64,000 nucleotides of DNA from Sphingomonas sp. CCH21-G11 (GCF_001555965.1 NZ_LSHX01000017.1:1-64000), one strand, 5' to 3'. Shown: positions 52,637 to 61,218, numbered from the stretch's first letter. Numbers and translations are program-made. Notes: generated by a model not told the origin, from the sequence alone.

Positions 52637-55327
52637 ATGCAGCCGACCGACTATCTGGCAGAATTGACGTCAAGGGGCCTTGAGGTCCGCGACACCGGCG
52701 TCTGGGCGGCGGTGGGCAGGCCCGACCGCGATTTCGGCTGGAAGCTGCACATCTCGTCGATCCAGGTGGAGGCACCGACGGTGATCGCGCGCATCCTGCC
52801 GGTGCTGCGCGCGCACGACACGCCGTTCAAGATCGCCCGCGATGCACGCATCCTCGGCGAGCTGAACGAGGGGACGTTCGGCGCGACCCAGATCGGAAAG
52901 TTCGCGACGATCTATCCCGCGTCCGACACGCTGGCGCTGACGCTGGCCCGGGCGCTCCTGCCCCTGCTTTCCGGCCTGTCGGGGCCCCGGATCGTCACTG
53001 ACCTGCCGCTCGGCGAAACGCTGTATGCGCGTTTCGGGCAGTTCGACCCGGCATTCACGCGCGACCGGCTCGGCAATCTGGCCGCCGGGTCGGCGCCTGC
53101 GGGGGCCGAATATCGCGTCCCTTTCGTCGCGCCCGATGGCATTGCCAATCCGTTCGCGGCCTGGCCCGCCGCCGGGGGATCGACCTCCGCGCGCTCATTG
53201 GCACCCGCCGCGACAACCGACGCGTCGCTCGCCTCGCGCCTCATCGGTCCCGGCTTCCTCCTGCTCGATTCGCTGAGCGCGCACTCCAAGGGATCGGTGT
53301 TCCTCGCCGCGGACATGCGGTCCGCCGAGCAATGCGGCCTGATCGTGCTGAAGGAAGGCCGACGCCATTGCATGTCGGACCCCAAGGGACGCGACATGTG
53401 GGACCGCCTGACGCATCAGCATGCGCTCGCCGCGTGGCTCAGCGACGATGTCGCCATTCCGCGGCACCATATGGTGTTCGATCGCGACGACAGCCTGTTC
53501 CTCGCAATCGATCATGTCGAGGGTCGCGACTTTTCCGATCGACCCGCCCGCCGCTATGATCGCGCCGATATCGCGCATCGCGAACAGCTGATCGGCGACC
53601 TGATCGGGCTCGCCGCGACGCTCGGCGACCTGCATCGCCGCGGGGTCGTCCACCGCGACCTGTCGCCCCGCAACGTCCGCGTCGGTGCGGATGGCCGGAC
53701 CTGGCTCCTCGACCTCGAAATGGCGGCTCCCGTCGGCGAGCGCGACGCGCTGTTCATGCAGGGGACGATGGGCTTCATCTCGCCCGAGCAACAGGCCGGC
53801 GGCGCGGCCGCGTTTGCCGACGATCTGTACGCGGTCGGCGCGCTGATCGCCAATGCGATCACCGGGTTCGATCCCAGGCGCATGTCGCTGGCGGCGGATG
53901 CGGATCTTGCCGGTCGCCTTGCGATGCTGAGCGGTGCGCCGTCGGCGCTGGTCGCGCTGGCGGTCGATCTGCTCGCCGCCGATCCGGCCGACCGCCCGGC
54001 GATTGCCGAGGTCGAGGCCCGCCTGCGCCGGATCGATGCGCGAACGGTCGCGATCAGCTCGCTCGCCGACCGCGCGGACGACGCCCTGCTCGACGGTGCG
54101 TTGAGCTGGCTGGTCGCGGGCGGTCTGCGCGACGATCGCACGGGATTGCCGCTCTCCCCCGAACTCCAGGCACTGGGCCATGACGCCAGCCTGTCGGTGC
54201 CGCAGGCTTATCGGCTGTTCCGCAGCGCGAACCGCGGCGTCGCGGGCGTGCTCTATGGCGCGGCGCGGCTGGTGCGGCTGGGCGCGCGCGCCGCGCAGGT
54301 CGGCGATTTCGCCGAACGCGCGGTGGACTGGCTGCTCGCGCATGCGGCGACGCCCGACGATCAGATGCCCGGCCTGCATTTTGGCGAGGCGGGGGTCGCG
54401 CTCGCCTTTGTCGAGGCGGTCGACGCCGGCCTCATCGATCGCGGCCGCTGGTTCGAGGCCTATCTGGACCAGGTGTTTTCCGGCCCGCTCGACTGGCCCG
54501 ATCTGACGCATGGCGCAGCCGGCCAGGGATTGGCGGCGCTCCAGGCCGCGTATGGCGCACGCCTGCCGGGGCTGGCGCGCTATGCCGACCAGTGCGCGCG
54601 CTATCTGATCGATCGTCAGCGCGCCGACGGCAGCTGGGCATGGCCCGACGGGGTCAGCGGGATGGAGGGCACCGTCTATACCGGGTTCGCACATGGCGTC
54701 GCCGGAATCGTCCACTTCCTGGCGGTGCACGCCCGCGCCCGGGGGGACCGCGACGCCATGGCGGCGGCACGGGCCGGTGGGGAATGGCTGGTTCGACAGG
54801 CGCGACGTAACGGAGCGCACAGCTGGTGGCCGCGTGCGCAGGACCCCGACGATGCGTGGCACTGGTGGTGCCATGGCGGGCCGGGGATCGCGTTGGCGCT
54901 GCTTGCGCTCTACGCGCTCGATCGCGACGCGCGCTGGGCAGACCTTGCCCGCGATGCGCTGGGTGCGCACGCGCTCAGCCCCTGTCATCCCAATCTCAGC
55001 CAGTGCCACGGCCTTGCCGGCCTGGGCGAGATTTACCTGGAGGCCGCGCGGGTCCTCGACGACCCGCAGTGGCTCGCACGCGCGCGGCGCATTTCCGCAA
55101 CGCTGATCGGCCTGCAGCGCCGCGACGCGCACGGGATCTCCTGGATGGTCGAGAACCCGCACATCCCCACCGCCGACCTGATGATCGGCAGCGCCGGCGT
55201 CGCGCATTTCCTGGCGCGGCTGGCGCGTGCGGACGTCCTTGCCGTCGGCATGCCGCTGGGCGTCGACCTGACGGCGGACCTGAACCTCAAGCCCCAAGCG
55301 ATGAAGGGAGCGTTGGCATGCAACTGA
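52637..55327 (+). CDS. Class III/IV lanthipeptide synthetase (LanKC/LanL-like)
   Basis: The 896-residue protein has the three domains of LanKC/LanL enzymes. Residues 1-170 match the N-terminal lyase-like region (FGWKLHISSI, PFKIARD, GKFATIYPA, LPLGETLYARFGQF). Residues ~215-470 are a Ser/Thr kinase with K239, H339-R340-D341 to N346 (HRDLSPRN) and D359 (DLE in place of DFG). Residues ~530-870 are a LanC-type cyclase with likely zinc ligands C745 (WWCHGG), C790-H791 (QCHGLAG) and a conserved H686 (FAHG). Such enzymes phosphorylate and eliminate Ser/Thr, then add Cys thiols to make thioether rings. The adjacent Cys-repeat peptide is the obvious substrate. The intact zinc set fits class IV better than class III. 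Confidence 0.88.
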   Translation: MQPTDYLAELTSRGLEVRDTGVWAAVGRPDRDFGWKLHISSIQVEAPTVIARILPVLRAHDTPFKIARDARILGELNEGTFGATQIGKFATIYPASDTLALTLARALLPLLSGLSGPRIVTDLPLGETLYARFGQFDPAFTRDRLGNLAAGSAPAGAEYRVPFVAPDGIANPFAAWPAAGGSTSARSLAPAATTDASLASRLIGPGFLLLDSLSAHSKGSVFLAADMRSAEQCGLIVLKEGRRHCMSDPKGRDMWDRLTHQHALAAWLSDDVAIPRHHMVFDRDDSLFLAIDHVEGRDFSDRPARRYDRADIAHREQLIGDLIGLAATLGDLHRRGVVHRDLSPRNVRVGADGRTWLLDLEMAAPVGERDALFMQGTMGFISPEQQAGGAAAFADDLYAVGALIANAITGFDPRRMSLAADADLAGRLAMLSGAPSALVALAVDLLAADPADRPAIAEVEARLRRIDARTVAISSLADRADDALLDGALSWLVAGGLRDDRTGLPLSPELQALGHDASLSVPQAYRLFRSANRGVAGVLYGAARLVRLGARAAQVGDFAERAVDWLLAHAATPDDQMPGLHFGEAGVALAFVEAVDAGLIDRGRWFEAYLDQVFSGPLDWPDLTHGAAGQGLAALQAAYGARLPGLARYADQCARYLIDRQRADGSWAWPDGVSGMEGTVYTGFAHGVAGIVHFLAVHARARGDRDAMAAARAGGEWLVRQARRNGAHSWWPRAQDPDDAWHWWCHGGPGIALALLALYALDRDARWADLARDALGAHALSPCHPNLSQCHGLAGLGEIYLEAARVLDDPQWLARARRISATLIGLQRRDAHGISWMVENPHIPTADLMIGSAGVAHFLARLARADVLAVGMPLGVDLTADLNLKPQAMKGALACN

Positions 55328-56253
55328 TGACGACCATGGCCCACCCGCGCGGTCTTGCGCCGCGTCCCCCTGCGGATCGCCGGCTGGCCGACGCCCGGCG
55401 TGCGTTTCTCAAGCACGATGTCACGACCGCACCGGTCGATGCAGCCCGCGATTTCAGCAGCACTTACCTGATGAAACTCGCCACGTCGCTGCCACTGGCC
55501 GATGTCACCGCGATCATCGCCGCGGAGGAGGTTCGCGAAAGCGGCCTGGTGGCTGTCCGCAAGGGGCTGATGGTGGAGGCCGGCGACCTCTTTGCGCGCG
55601 CGGAGGCGATCGCGTCCGCGCCGGAGGTGTCGATACATGCCCAGATCGCGTCCGCCTCGTTCCAGCTGCCGGCGGAGGCGTATCTTGCCTACCGCACCGG
55701 CGATCTTCAGGGCGCGATCAACCGCCTGCTCGCCGCCATCCGCCTGTGCTGCCGTCTCGAGCGCGAATTCGGTCACGACATGGGGTTTCGTTGCCTGCAT
55801 CTCGTGCGCAACGTCATCCGCACCTACAGCTATTCCGTTCCGGCCCAGGTGACGCTGGATCAGGTGCTGACGCTGCTGCGCGCGGCCGCCGACCCGTGCG
55901 CGGAATGGACGCTCGCCATCCCCGTCACGTGGCGGACCCCGGTCGCCCTGACCGATGCCCAGCGCACCGCGCTGATGGACGAGGCGCTGATGAACCTTGC
56001 GATCCCCGAGGTTGATCTGCGCGCGTGCGAAGGGCCTTCGATCGGCCCGGCGGATACCCATCCCGATTTGGTCGCCGGGCTGCACTGGATCCGCGCGTTG
56101 ATCGCCCTGCGGCGCGGCAACGACGCCGACTTTTCGCGTCACGCCGCGCGCTTCCTGGAAATGGACCGGCCGAGGCTGGCGCACGCCGCCAGGCTGTTGC
56201 TCGGCGCGGTCGACGATCAACTCGGCTCGCGATCGGCGCGCGCGGATGCGTGA
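55318..56253 (+). CDS. Helical protein of unknown function in the lanthipeptide-like operon
   Basis: The gene overlaps the synthetase by 10 bp and is preceded by AAGGGAG, so it is translationally coupled. The 311-residue product is predicted mainly helical, with segments such as LFARAEAIASA, EAYLAYRTGDLQGAINRLLAAIRLC and AGLHWIRALIALRRGNDADFSRHAARFLEMD that recall tetratricopeptide pairs. No catalytic motif, signal or membrane helix is seen. It may bind the precursor or the synthetase, but no family was recognised. Confidence 0.65.
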   Translation: MQLMTTMAHPRGLAPRPPADRRLADARRAFLKHDVTTAPVDAARDFSSTYLMKLATSLPLADVTAIIAAEEVRESGLVAVRKGLMVEAGDLFARAEAIASAPEVSIHAQIASASFQLPAEAYLAYRTGDLQGAINRLLAAIRLCCRLEREFGHDMGFRCLHLVRNVIRTYSYSVPAQVTLDQVLTLLRAAADPCAEWTLAIPVTWRTPVALTDAQRTALMDEALMNLAIPEVDLRACEGPSIGPADTHPDLVAGLHWIRALIALRRGNDADFSRHAARFLEMDRPRLAHAARLLLGAVDDQLGSRSARADA

Positions 56254-56449
56254 CGGCCGTGCCGCACGCCGACGGCATGTCTCCGGCGGAAATCGTCCGG
56301 GACCGGGGCGCCGGGGCCGGCTGCCCCCGCAATTTGCGGTTGTTCGGGGTTTGCACTTGCCTTCACCGGCCGCGTTACCGCAGGGTTGCGCGGGGGCGGA
56401 GCAGCGTGCCTTGTTCCAAGGCCGGGAGTCCGTGCCGCGTGAGGGCGAT

Positions 56450-58066
56450 ATGGGCACCAGCGCGCCAGGCGAGACACCACCGGCGGAGCCCGAGGTCGCC
56501 GTTGAGCCGGAATATCGCGCATTCTTGAGCTACAGCCACAGCGACGCGCCGATCGCGCGCGCGATCCATCGCTGGCTGGAAGGGTATCGCGTGCCCCGGC
56601 ATCTGGTCGGCCGTTCGACCGCGCGTGGAGTCGCGCCGCGCCGCCTGACGCCGATCTTCATGGATCGCAGCGAGCTCGCCGCGTCCGCCAGCCTGAGCGG
56701 TGCGGTGGACGAGGCGCTGGCGGCGTCCGCCTGCCTGATCGTGCTCTGCTCGCCGGCCGCGCGCGAATCTGCCTGGGTGGACCTGGAGATCCGGCGATTC
56801 CGCCAGCTGCATCCCGATCGCCCCGTCCTCGCCGCGTTGGTCAGGGGAACGCCGCAAACCGCCTTTCCGCCGGGCATCTGCCAGCCGCGGTCGTTTGGCG
56901 CCGTCGATGAACCCGCGGCGGCCGACTTCACGCGCCATGGCGACGGCCGTCTCCTCGCCTATCTGAAGCTGGTCGCCGGGGTCATCGGCGTGCCGCTCGA
57001 CCTGCTGGTCCAGCGGCACGTCCAGCGGCGGCTCCGCCGCGTGGCGATCGCCACGGCGCTGGCCACGCTGTCGGTGCTGGTTCTGGCGGTGGCGCTGATC
57101 ATGGCCATCCGCGCCCAGCGCGAGGCGGAGCAGCAGCGCGAACAGGCGGAACAGCTGATCGAATTCATGCTGACGGACCTTCGCGGCCGATTGCGCGGCG
57201 TGGGCCGCCTCGACGTGCTCGACGTCGTCAATCGCCGCGCCATGGCCTATTATGCGGCGCAGGGCGACCTGGCCGCACTCCCGACCGGCTCGCTCGAGCG
57301 CCGCGCGCGCGTGCTGCACGCGATGGGCGAGGACGAGCAGCGATCGGGCGCGTTCGCCACCGCTGCCGCCAAGTTCGCCGAAGCGCATCAGGCGACCGCC
57401 GCGCTGCTCGCCGCCGCGCCCGACGATCCCGAGCGCCTCTATGCGCATGCCCAAAGCGAGTTCTGGCTCGGCTATGTCGCCTTCATGCGCAAGGCGCGCC
57501 CGGCGGCGTCGGCGCATTTCGCACGATACAAGACGCTGGCGTTGCGGCTGGTGGCGGCCGATCGCAACAACCCTGCCTATCGGCGCGAACTTGCCTATGC
57601 GCACGGCAATCTCTGTTCGGTGGAGGTCGAGGATCAACGCACCCTCCCCGCCGCCCTGCAAAGCTGCGCCAGTGCGCTGGCGACGATGGCCCGCCTTTCC
57701 GCGGCTGCGCCTCACGATACCGCGCTGCGGCTCGATCTCGCCAACCGGCACGCCTGGATGGCGCAGGCGCTGGAGGCGAACGGCCAGATCACGTCGGCGC
57801 TGGCGCAGCGCCACCGCCAGATCGCGATCCTCGACCGGCTGGTTGCGGGCGATCCGCGCAACGCCCGCATCCGCCAGGACGCGGCGCTCGCGCGTTTCTC
57901 GCTGGCCCAGATCCTGCGCAAGTCCGGCGCGGAAGCGCGCGCGGTCGAAATGGCGGGCACCGCGCATGCGGCAATGGCGGCGCTCCAGCGCTCCGATCCC
58001 GCCAATCGCGACTGGAAGACCTGGAACGCCAGAATCGAGCAGCAATTTCCCTCAAATGAAAGGTGA
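56450..58066 (+). CDS. TIR-domain membrane protein with C-terminal helical repeats
   Basis: The start at 56450 follows GAGGG and gives 538 residues. A longer in-frame start at 56246 is less likely. Residues ~22-145 form a TIR domain (YRAFLSYSHSDAPIARAIHRWLE, PIFMDRSELAAS, LIVLCSPAARESAWVDLEI). E113 in the WVxxE position corresponds to the catalytic Glu of NAD-cleaving TIR proteins such as SARM1. A single membrane helix lies at 198-220, then a coiled coil (QREAEQQREQAEQ) and ~280 residues of TPR-like helices. It may hydrolyse NAD+ or act as an adapter. The family with this layout is common in proteobacteria and functionally unknown. Confidence 0.8.
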   Translation: MGTSAPGETPPAEPEVAVEPEYRAFLSYSHSDAPIARAIHRWLEGYRVPRHLVGRSTARGVAPRRLTPIFMDRSELAASASLSGAVDEALAASACLIVLCSPAARESAWVDLEIRRFRQLHPDRPVLAALVRGTPQTAFPPGICQPRSFGAVDEPAAADFTRHGDGRLLAYLKLVAGVIGVPLDLLVQRHVQRRLRRVAIATALATLSVLVLAVALIMAIRAQREAEQQREQAEQLIEFMLTDLRGRLRGVGRLDVLDVVNRRAMAYYAAQGDLAALPTGSLERRARVLHAMGEDEQRSGAFATAAAKFAEAHQATAALLAAAPDDPERLYAHAQSEFWLGYVAFMRKARPAASAHFARYKTLALRLVAADRNNPAYRRELAYAHGNLCSVEVEDQRTLPAALQSCASALATMARLSAAAPHDTALRLDLANRHAWMAQALEANGQITSALAQRHRQIAILDRLVAGDPRNARIRQDAALARFSLAQILRKSGAEARAVEMAGTAHAAMAALQRSDPANRDWKTWNARIEQQFPSNER

Positions 58067-58068
58067 CG

Positions 58069-58563
58069 ATGATGTGCACGACCATTCCCACGCACGTTCC
58101 GCTCAACACGCGGGCCACGGTGTCCGACGAGGTGAAGGACGTGATCGTCTTCACCGTCGGCCTTGCGGCGGACAATGGCGAGGTGCTGCTGACGCTTCAG
58201 CAACAGGATCTGAAGGTGCCCGACATCATCGCCATCGAACGCGATTCGATCGTCGAGGTTCGGCTCGAGGGCCGGCAGATCTTCTTTTCGAAGCAGTTCG
58301 ACGCCGTTACCTTCAAGTCGGACCAGCGTTCGCTTTACGGCGGCATCGAATATCTCGATTATGACGAGAAGCTCGATCGCTATCGGCGCGCGCGCTTCAC
58401 GGCTCGGTTCAACCGTGGCGGCAAGTTCGATACGCGTCACGGCTTCAACATCAATCTCGACCTCCTGCAGCGGGGGAAGGATCGCAAGAATGTGCGTTTC
58501 GTGCCCCTGACGGTCGATCCCGACATCACCAATCCGCCGCCGCGCATGCACAATTTCCGCTGA
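58069..58563 (+). CDS. Small protein of unknown function between TIR and TRAF-type genes
   Basis: The ATG at 58069 (or 58072) is preceded by AAAGG and starts 2 bp after the TIR gene stop. The 164 residues are predicted rich in beta strands (DVIVFTVGLAADNGEVLLTLQQ, DSIVEVRLEGRQIFF, RYRRARFTARFNRGGKFDTRHGFNINL). No signal peptide, Cys or membrane helix is evident. It was not recognised. Co-transcription with the TIR gene suggests a shared function. Confidence 0.65.
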   Translation: MMCTTIPTHVPLNTRATVSDEVKDVIVFTVGLAADNGEVLLTLQQQDLKVPDIIAIERDSIVEVRLEGRQIFFSKQFDAVTFKSDQRSLYGGIEYLDYDEKLDRYRRARFTARFNRGGKFDTRHGFNINLDLLQRGKDRKNVRFVPLTVDPDITNPPPRMHNFR

Positions 58564-58616
58564 TGGTCAGTCTCATGCGCCTTTCGCTCGCACCATCCTG
58601 CCCGGGTCGGCTCTAG

Positions 58617-60101
58617 ATGGATCGGCTCGACCTGCGCCGGATCGTCCGGGTCGCGCGGTCCGGCGATACGCTGCGTGCCTGGCGCATGTTCGAGCAGGCG
58701 GCGGGCAGCCATGCCGAAGACGATTACGACCTGCTGAACCTCCGGGGGCGACTGCTGAAGGACCGGGCGGTCGCCGCCCAGGGCGATGATCGTTCGCGCC
58801 TGCTGGCGGAATCGCGCGACGCCTACCTTTCCGCTGCCCGGCGTCGTCGCGCGACCTATCCGCTGATCAATGCGGCCGCGATCGAGCGGCTCGCCGGCAA
58901 TTTCGCGCGTGCGCGCGAGTTCGCCGCCGCCACGATCGCGTTGCTCGACCAGGGCGATCACGAGCCGGACACCGCTTATTGGCTGGCCGCCACCCGGGCG
59001 GAGGCCGCGCTGCACACCGGACCGGTCGAGACGGCCGCCGACCTGCTGCGCGACGCGATCGCGCTCGCGCCCGACGCGTGGGAGGATCACGCCTCCACGC
59101 TGCGCCAGTTCAGGCTGCTGCTCGGCTGCGTCGGTGCGGACGACCGCTGGCTGGAACAGCTGGCTCCACCCGCCGCGCTTCATTTCAGCGGGTTGATCCA
59201 CTTTGACCCCACGATCGGCGGATCCGGCCGCGACCTTGCCGATCGGCTCGACCGGCTGCGCTGCGGCTTTGCCTATGGCGCGCTCGCGGCGGGCGCCGAC
59301 ATCGTCATCGCCGAGCTGCTGGTGGATCGCGGTGCCGAACTGCATCTGGTCCTGCCGGCGCGTCCCGACATTTTCCGGCGTCAATCGGTGATGCCGTTCG
59401 GCGATCATTGGGGCGAGCGGTATGACCGCCTGCTCGCGCGGAGTGCCTCGGTGGAGGTGGTTGCACAGGGGCAGGACGTGTCGCTCGCGGCCGTCGAGTT
59501 CGCGGCACAGGTCGCGATGGGCTCGGCGATCTGTCAGGCACGCGCGCTCGAAGCGCAGGCGGTCGCGCTTCGGTTGGTCGATCAGGCTGCGGGCGACGCC
59601 CAGTCATCGGCGGCGAGCGACCAGGCGTGGGAACGGCTGGGATTGCCGCTCATCCGCGTTGCCGCACCCCGATCGAGCGCGCCGGTCGCGACGATTCCGC
59701 ACGCCGAAATCACGGCAATCGTTGCCGCCCCGCCCGCCCGTGGCACAACCGGAGCTGCCCCCGACATTTTCAGCCGCATCGCCCCCGAAGGCCATCATCG
59801 TGCCGCCGATCCTGCCGCCGCCGCCAGGGTCGCGCTCGACGCGCTGGCAAGCGCGCCCGCGCTTCGCCTGGGCCTGACCGCGGGTCCGGTGATCGGCAGC
59901 GACGACACCGCCCGGCTGGTCGAGCTGGCGGGGCTGATCGCGTCGGCGGCCGCGCCGGGCCAGCTGCTTGCCTCGCGCGCGGTCGGGCTGGCGCTGCTGC
60001 TGCTCGCGCCCGAGCTGCGCTGCGAATCCGACCAGGAACTGTCGACCGCCTATGGCGAAATGCCTGTCTGGACGGTAGCCGACGTGGGGCGCGACGCGTA
60101 G
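58617..60101 (+). CDS. TRAFs-binding/TPR protein with SLOG-like and cyclase-like parts
   Basis: The 494-residue protein begins with helical repeats that match the TRAFs-binding (DUF4071-type) pattern, for example ARRRRATYPLINAAAIERLAG near residues 75-95. The middle (LHFSGLIHFDP, then GFAYGALAAGADIVIAELLVDRG and LPARPDIFRRQSV) resembles SLOG-type nucleotide-binding segments of bacterial signalling proteins. The last ~90 residues (LGLTAGPVIGSDDTARLVELAGLIASAA) recall a degenerate class III nucleotidyl cyclase. All three are inferences from pattern. In other bacteria such proteins occur with TIR and other effector domains. It is on the same strand as the TIR gene and convergent with the Crp/Fnr gene. 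Confidence 0.65.
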   Translation: MDRLDLRRIVRVARSGDTLRAWRMFEQAAGSHAEDDYDLLNLRGRLLKDRAVAAQGDDRSRLLAESRDAYLSAARRRRATYPLINAAAIERLAGNFARAREFAAATIALLDQGDHEPDTAYWLAATRAEAALHTGPVETAADLLRDAIALAPDAWEDHASTLRQFRLLLGCVGADDRWLEQLAPPAALHFSGLIHFDPTIGGSGRDLADRLDRLRCGFAYGALAAGADIVIAELLVDRGAELHLVLPARPDIFRRQSVMPFGDHWGERYDRLLARSASVEVVAQGQDVSLAAVEFAAQVAMGSAICQARALEAQAVALRLVDQAAGDAQSSAASDQAWERLGLPLIRVAAPRSSAPVATIPHAEITAIVAAPPARGTTGAAPDIFSRIAPEGHHRAADPAAAARVALDALASAPALRLGLTAGPVIGSDDTARLVELAGLIASAAAPGQLLASRAVGLALLLLAPELRCESDQELSTAYGEMPVWTVADVGRDA

Positions 60102-60110
60102 CGACGCCGA

Positions 60111-60764
60111 TCAGGCAATCAGTTCGGCGAGCAACCGAGGCGAAACGATGGTCAGCGCACCGCCGGCCCGCTCGACGATGCCGCGACGCTCGAGAACCGC
60201 GATGGCGCGCGACGCCGTCTCGCGGGTCGTGTTCGCCGCGACGGCAAGCGAGGTGACCTTCGGCAGGGGCTGGATCCGGCGGGTCTCGCCCGCAAGCCGA
60301 AGGATTTCCGCATAGACGCGTCCGACCGCGCTCAACGTCGATCGCGCGGTCATGCGATCGAGCGCGAAGTCGAGCTGGCGCGCGAAGAGCCGTGCAAGCC
60401 CGGCGCCGATCTGCTGATGCTCGGTCGCCAGCCGGTCGAGCGAGCGCGACGCGATGGTCAGCGCCTCCACATCGCGCTGGACGATCAGGTCGGCGCGATG
60501 CGTCGTCGCGGCGGGATAGGCGCCCATGACCTCGCCCGGACCGTGAAAGGTCAGTTGCGAGCGCTGGCCGTCCGACCCGATGAACTCGACATTGACCAGC
60601 CCGTCGATGATCAGCCAGCACCGGTCGGCGGCGTCGCCCTGGTGCGCGATCACGTCGGACCGGGCATAGGCGACGCGGCTCATCTGGGCCTCGAGCACGG
60701 TTGCCAGGTGGGTTTCGCATCCCAGGAACGCCGAAACGGCTGCGATCCGATCAACTCTCGGCAC
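60111..60764 (-). CDS. Crp/Fnr family transcriptional regulator
   Basis: The 217-residue protein has a cyclic-nucleotide-binding-like domain (VIAHQGDAADRCWLIIDGLVNV, FHGPGEVMGAYPA) and a C-terminal helix-turn-helix with recognition helix TTRETASRAI (R181, E182, S185, R186). The R-E-x3-R pattern is the one CRP uses to read GTGA half-sites. The N-terminal Cys pattern of oxygen-sensing FNR is absent (one Cys, C16). Palindromes GTGA-N6-TCAC occur 108 bp upstream of its start and upstream of the precursor gene, so it is likely the regulator of this locus. It is convergent with the last gene of the cluster. Confidence 0.88.
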   Translation of the reverse strand: MPRVDRIAAVSAFLGCETHLATVLEAQMSRVAYARSDVIAHQGDAADRCWLIIDGLVNVEFIGSDGQRSQLTFHGPGEVMGAYPAATTHRADLIVQRDVEALTIASRSLDRLATEHQQIGAGLARLFARQLDFALDRMTARSTLSAVGRVYAEILRLAGETRRIQPLPKVTSLAVAANTTRETASRAIAVLERRGIVERAGGALTIVSPRLLAELIA

Positions 60765-60871
60765 CTCGCTTCCCCCCGGAACTAACCCGCGACGGGCACC
60801 CGCCGCCGTCGACCGTGCGCACCCCTATACCATCGCTTTGAACGACACGCGCAACTTTGGATCGACCGGGC

Positions 60872-60885
60872 GTGACCTTCATCAC
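60872..60885. promoter_or_regulatory. Crp/Fnr-type palindrome upstream of the Crp/Fnr gene
   Basis: GTGACCTTCATCAC has the same half-sites and spacing as the site at 52022-52035. With flanks the two share CGTGAyCTTsrTCACA. It lies 108 bp before the regulator's ATG, so autoregulation is likely. Confidence 0.6.
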
Positions 60886-60958
60886 AGCGCGGCCTGCCCG
60901 ACGCGCCTATGACGATATTGCGACCCGACGGAACCGTCGTCAGGCGGGACCGCACCTT

Positions 60959-60989
60959 GGCCCGGCCGCTCGCGGCCGGGCCGCCTTTT
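60959..60989 (+). terminator. Terminator-like hairpin in a divergent intergenic region
   Basis: GGCCCGGCCG (60959-60968) and CGGCCGGGCC (60973-60982) form a perfect 10-bp stem with a CTCG loop, followed by GCCTTTT on the plus strand. No plus-strand protein gene precedes it, so it may end a small RNA or act in the leader of the MucR mRNA. Confidence 0.5.
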
Positions 60990-61003
60990 CGCGGGCGAAA
61001 AGG
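60984..61003. repeat. Second adjacent inverted repeat
   Basis: CCTTTTCGC (60984-60992) and GCGAAAAGG (60995-61003) are perfect inverted copies with a 2-nt loop, starting inside the T-run of the first hairpin. The two hairpins cannot both form fully with the T-run free. Confidence 0.6.
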
Positions 61004-61218
61004 TCGACTCGCGCACGGTCGTGGATTGGTGACGACGGATTGCCGGGACCTGACGGGCCGGTCGCGCCCGGACCAGTCCCGAAATCGAACGCCAATCGAT
61101 TGCGCGCGTGAATGAACTTGCCCCCGGGAAGAGGTTTCACCTTGCGTCAAATTAAAATAGCGCCGAAATGGATTAATCGCGCGCGATTATCCGCGGCATG
61201 AAGCAAGAAAGAGAAACC

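Larger units (their letters stand above)
60765..61218. other. Divergent intergenic region with operator and strong hairpins
   Basis: These 454 bases separate the Crp/Fnr and MucR genes. They hold a Crp-type palindrome and two adjacent hairpins. No protein gene is supported. A small RNA read on the plus strand and ending at the first hairpin (near 60990) is possible, but no promoter was identified with confidence. Confidence 0.45.

Noticed and set aside
56246-56449. Longer N-terminus for the TIR protein
   Set aside because: The extra 68 residues are Arg/Gly/Pro-rich with no domain, while GAGGG precedes the ATG at 56450 just before the TIR fold.
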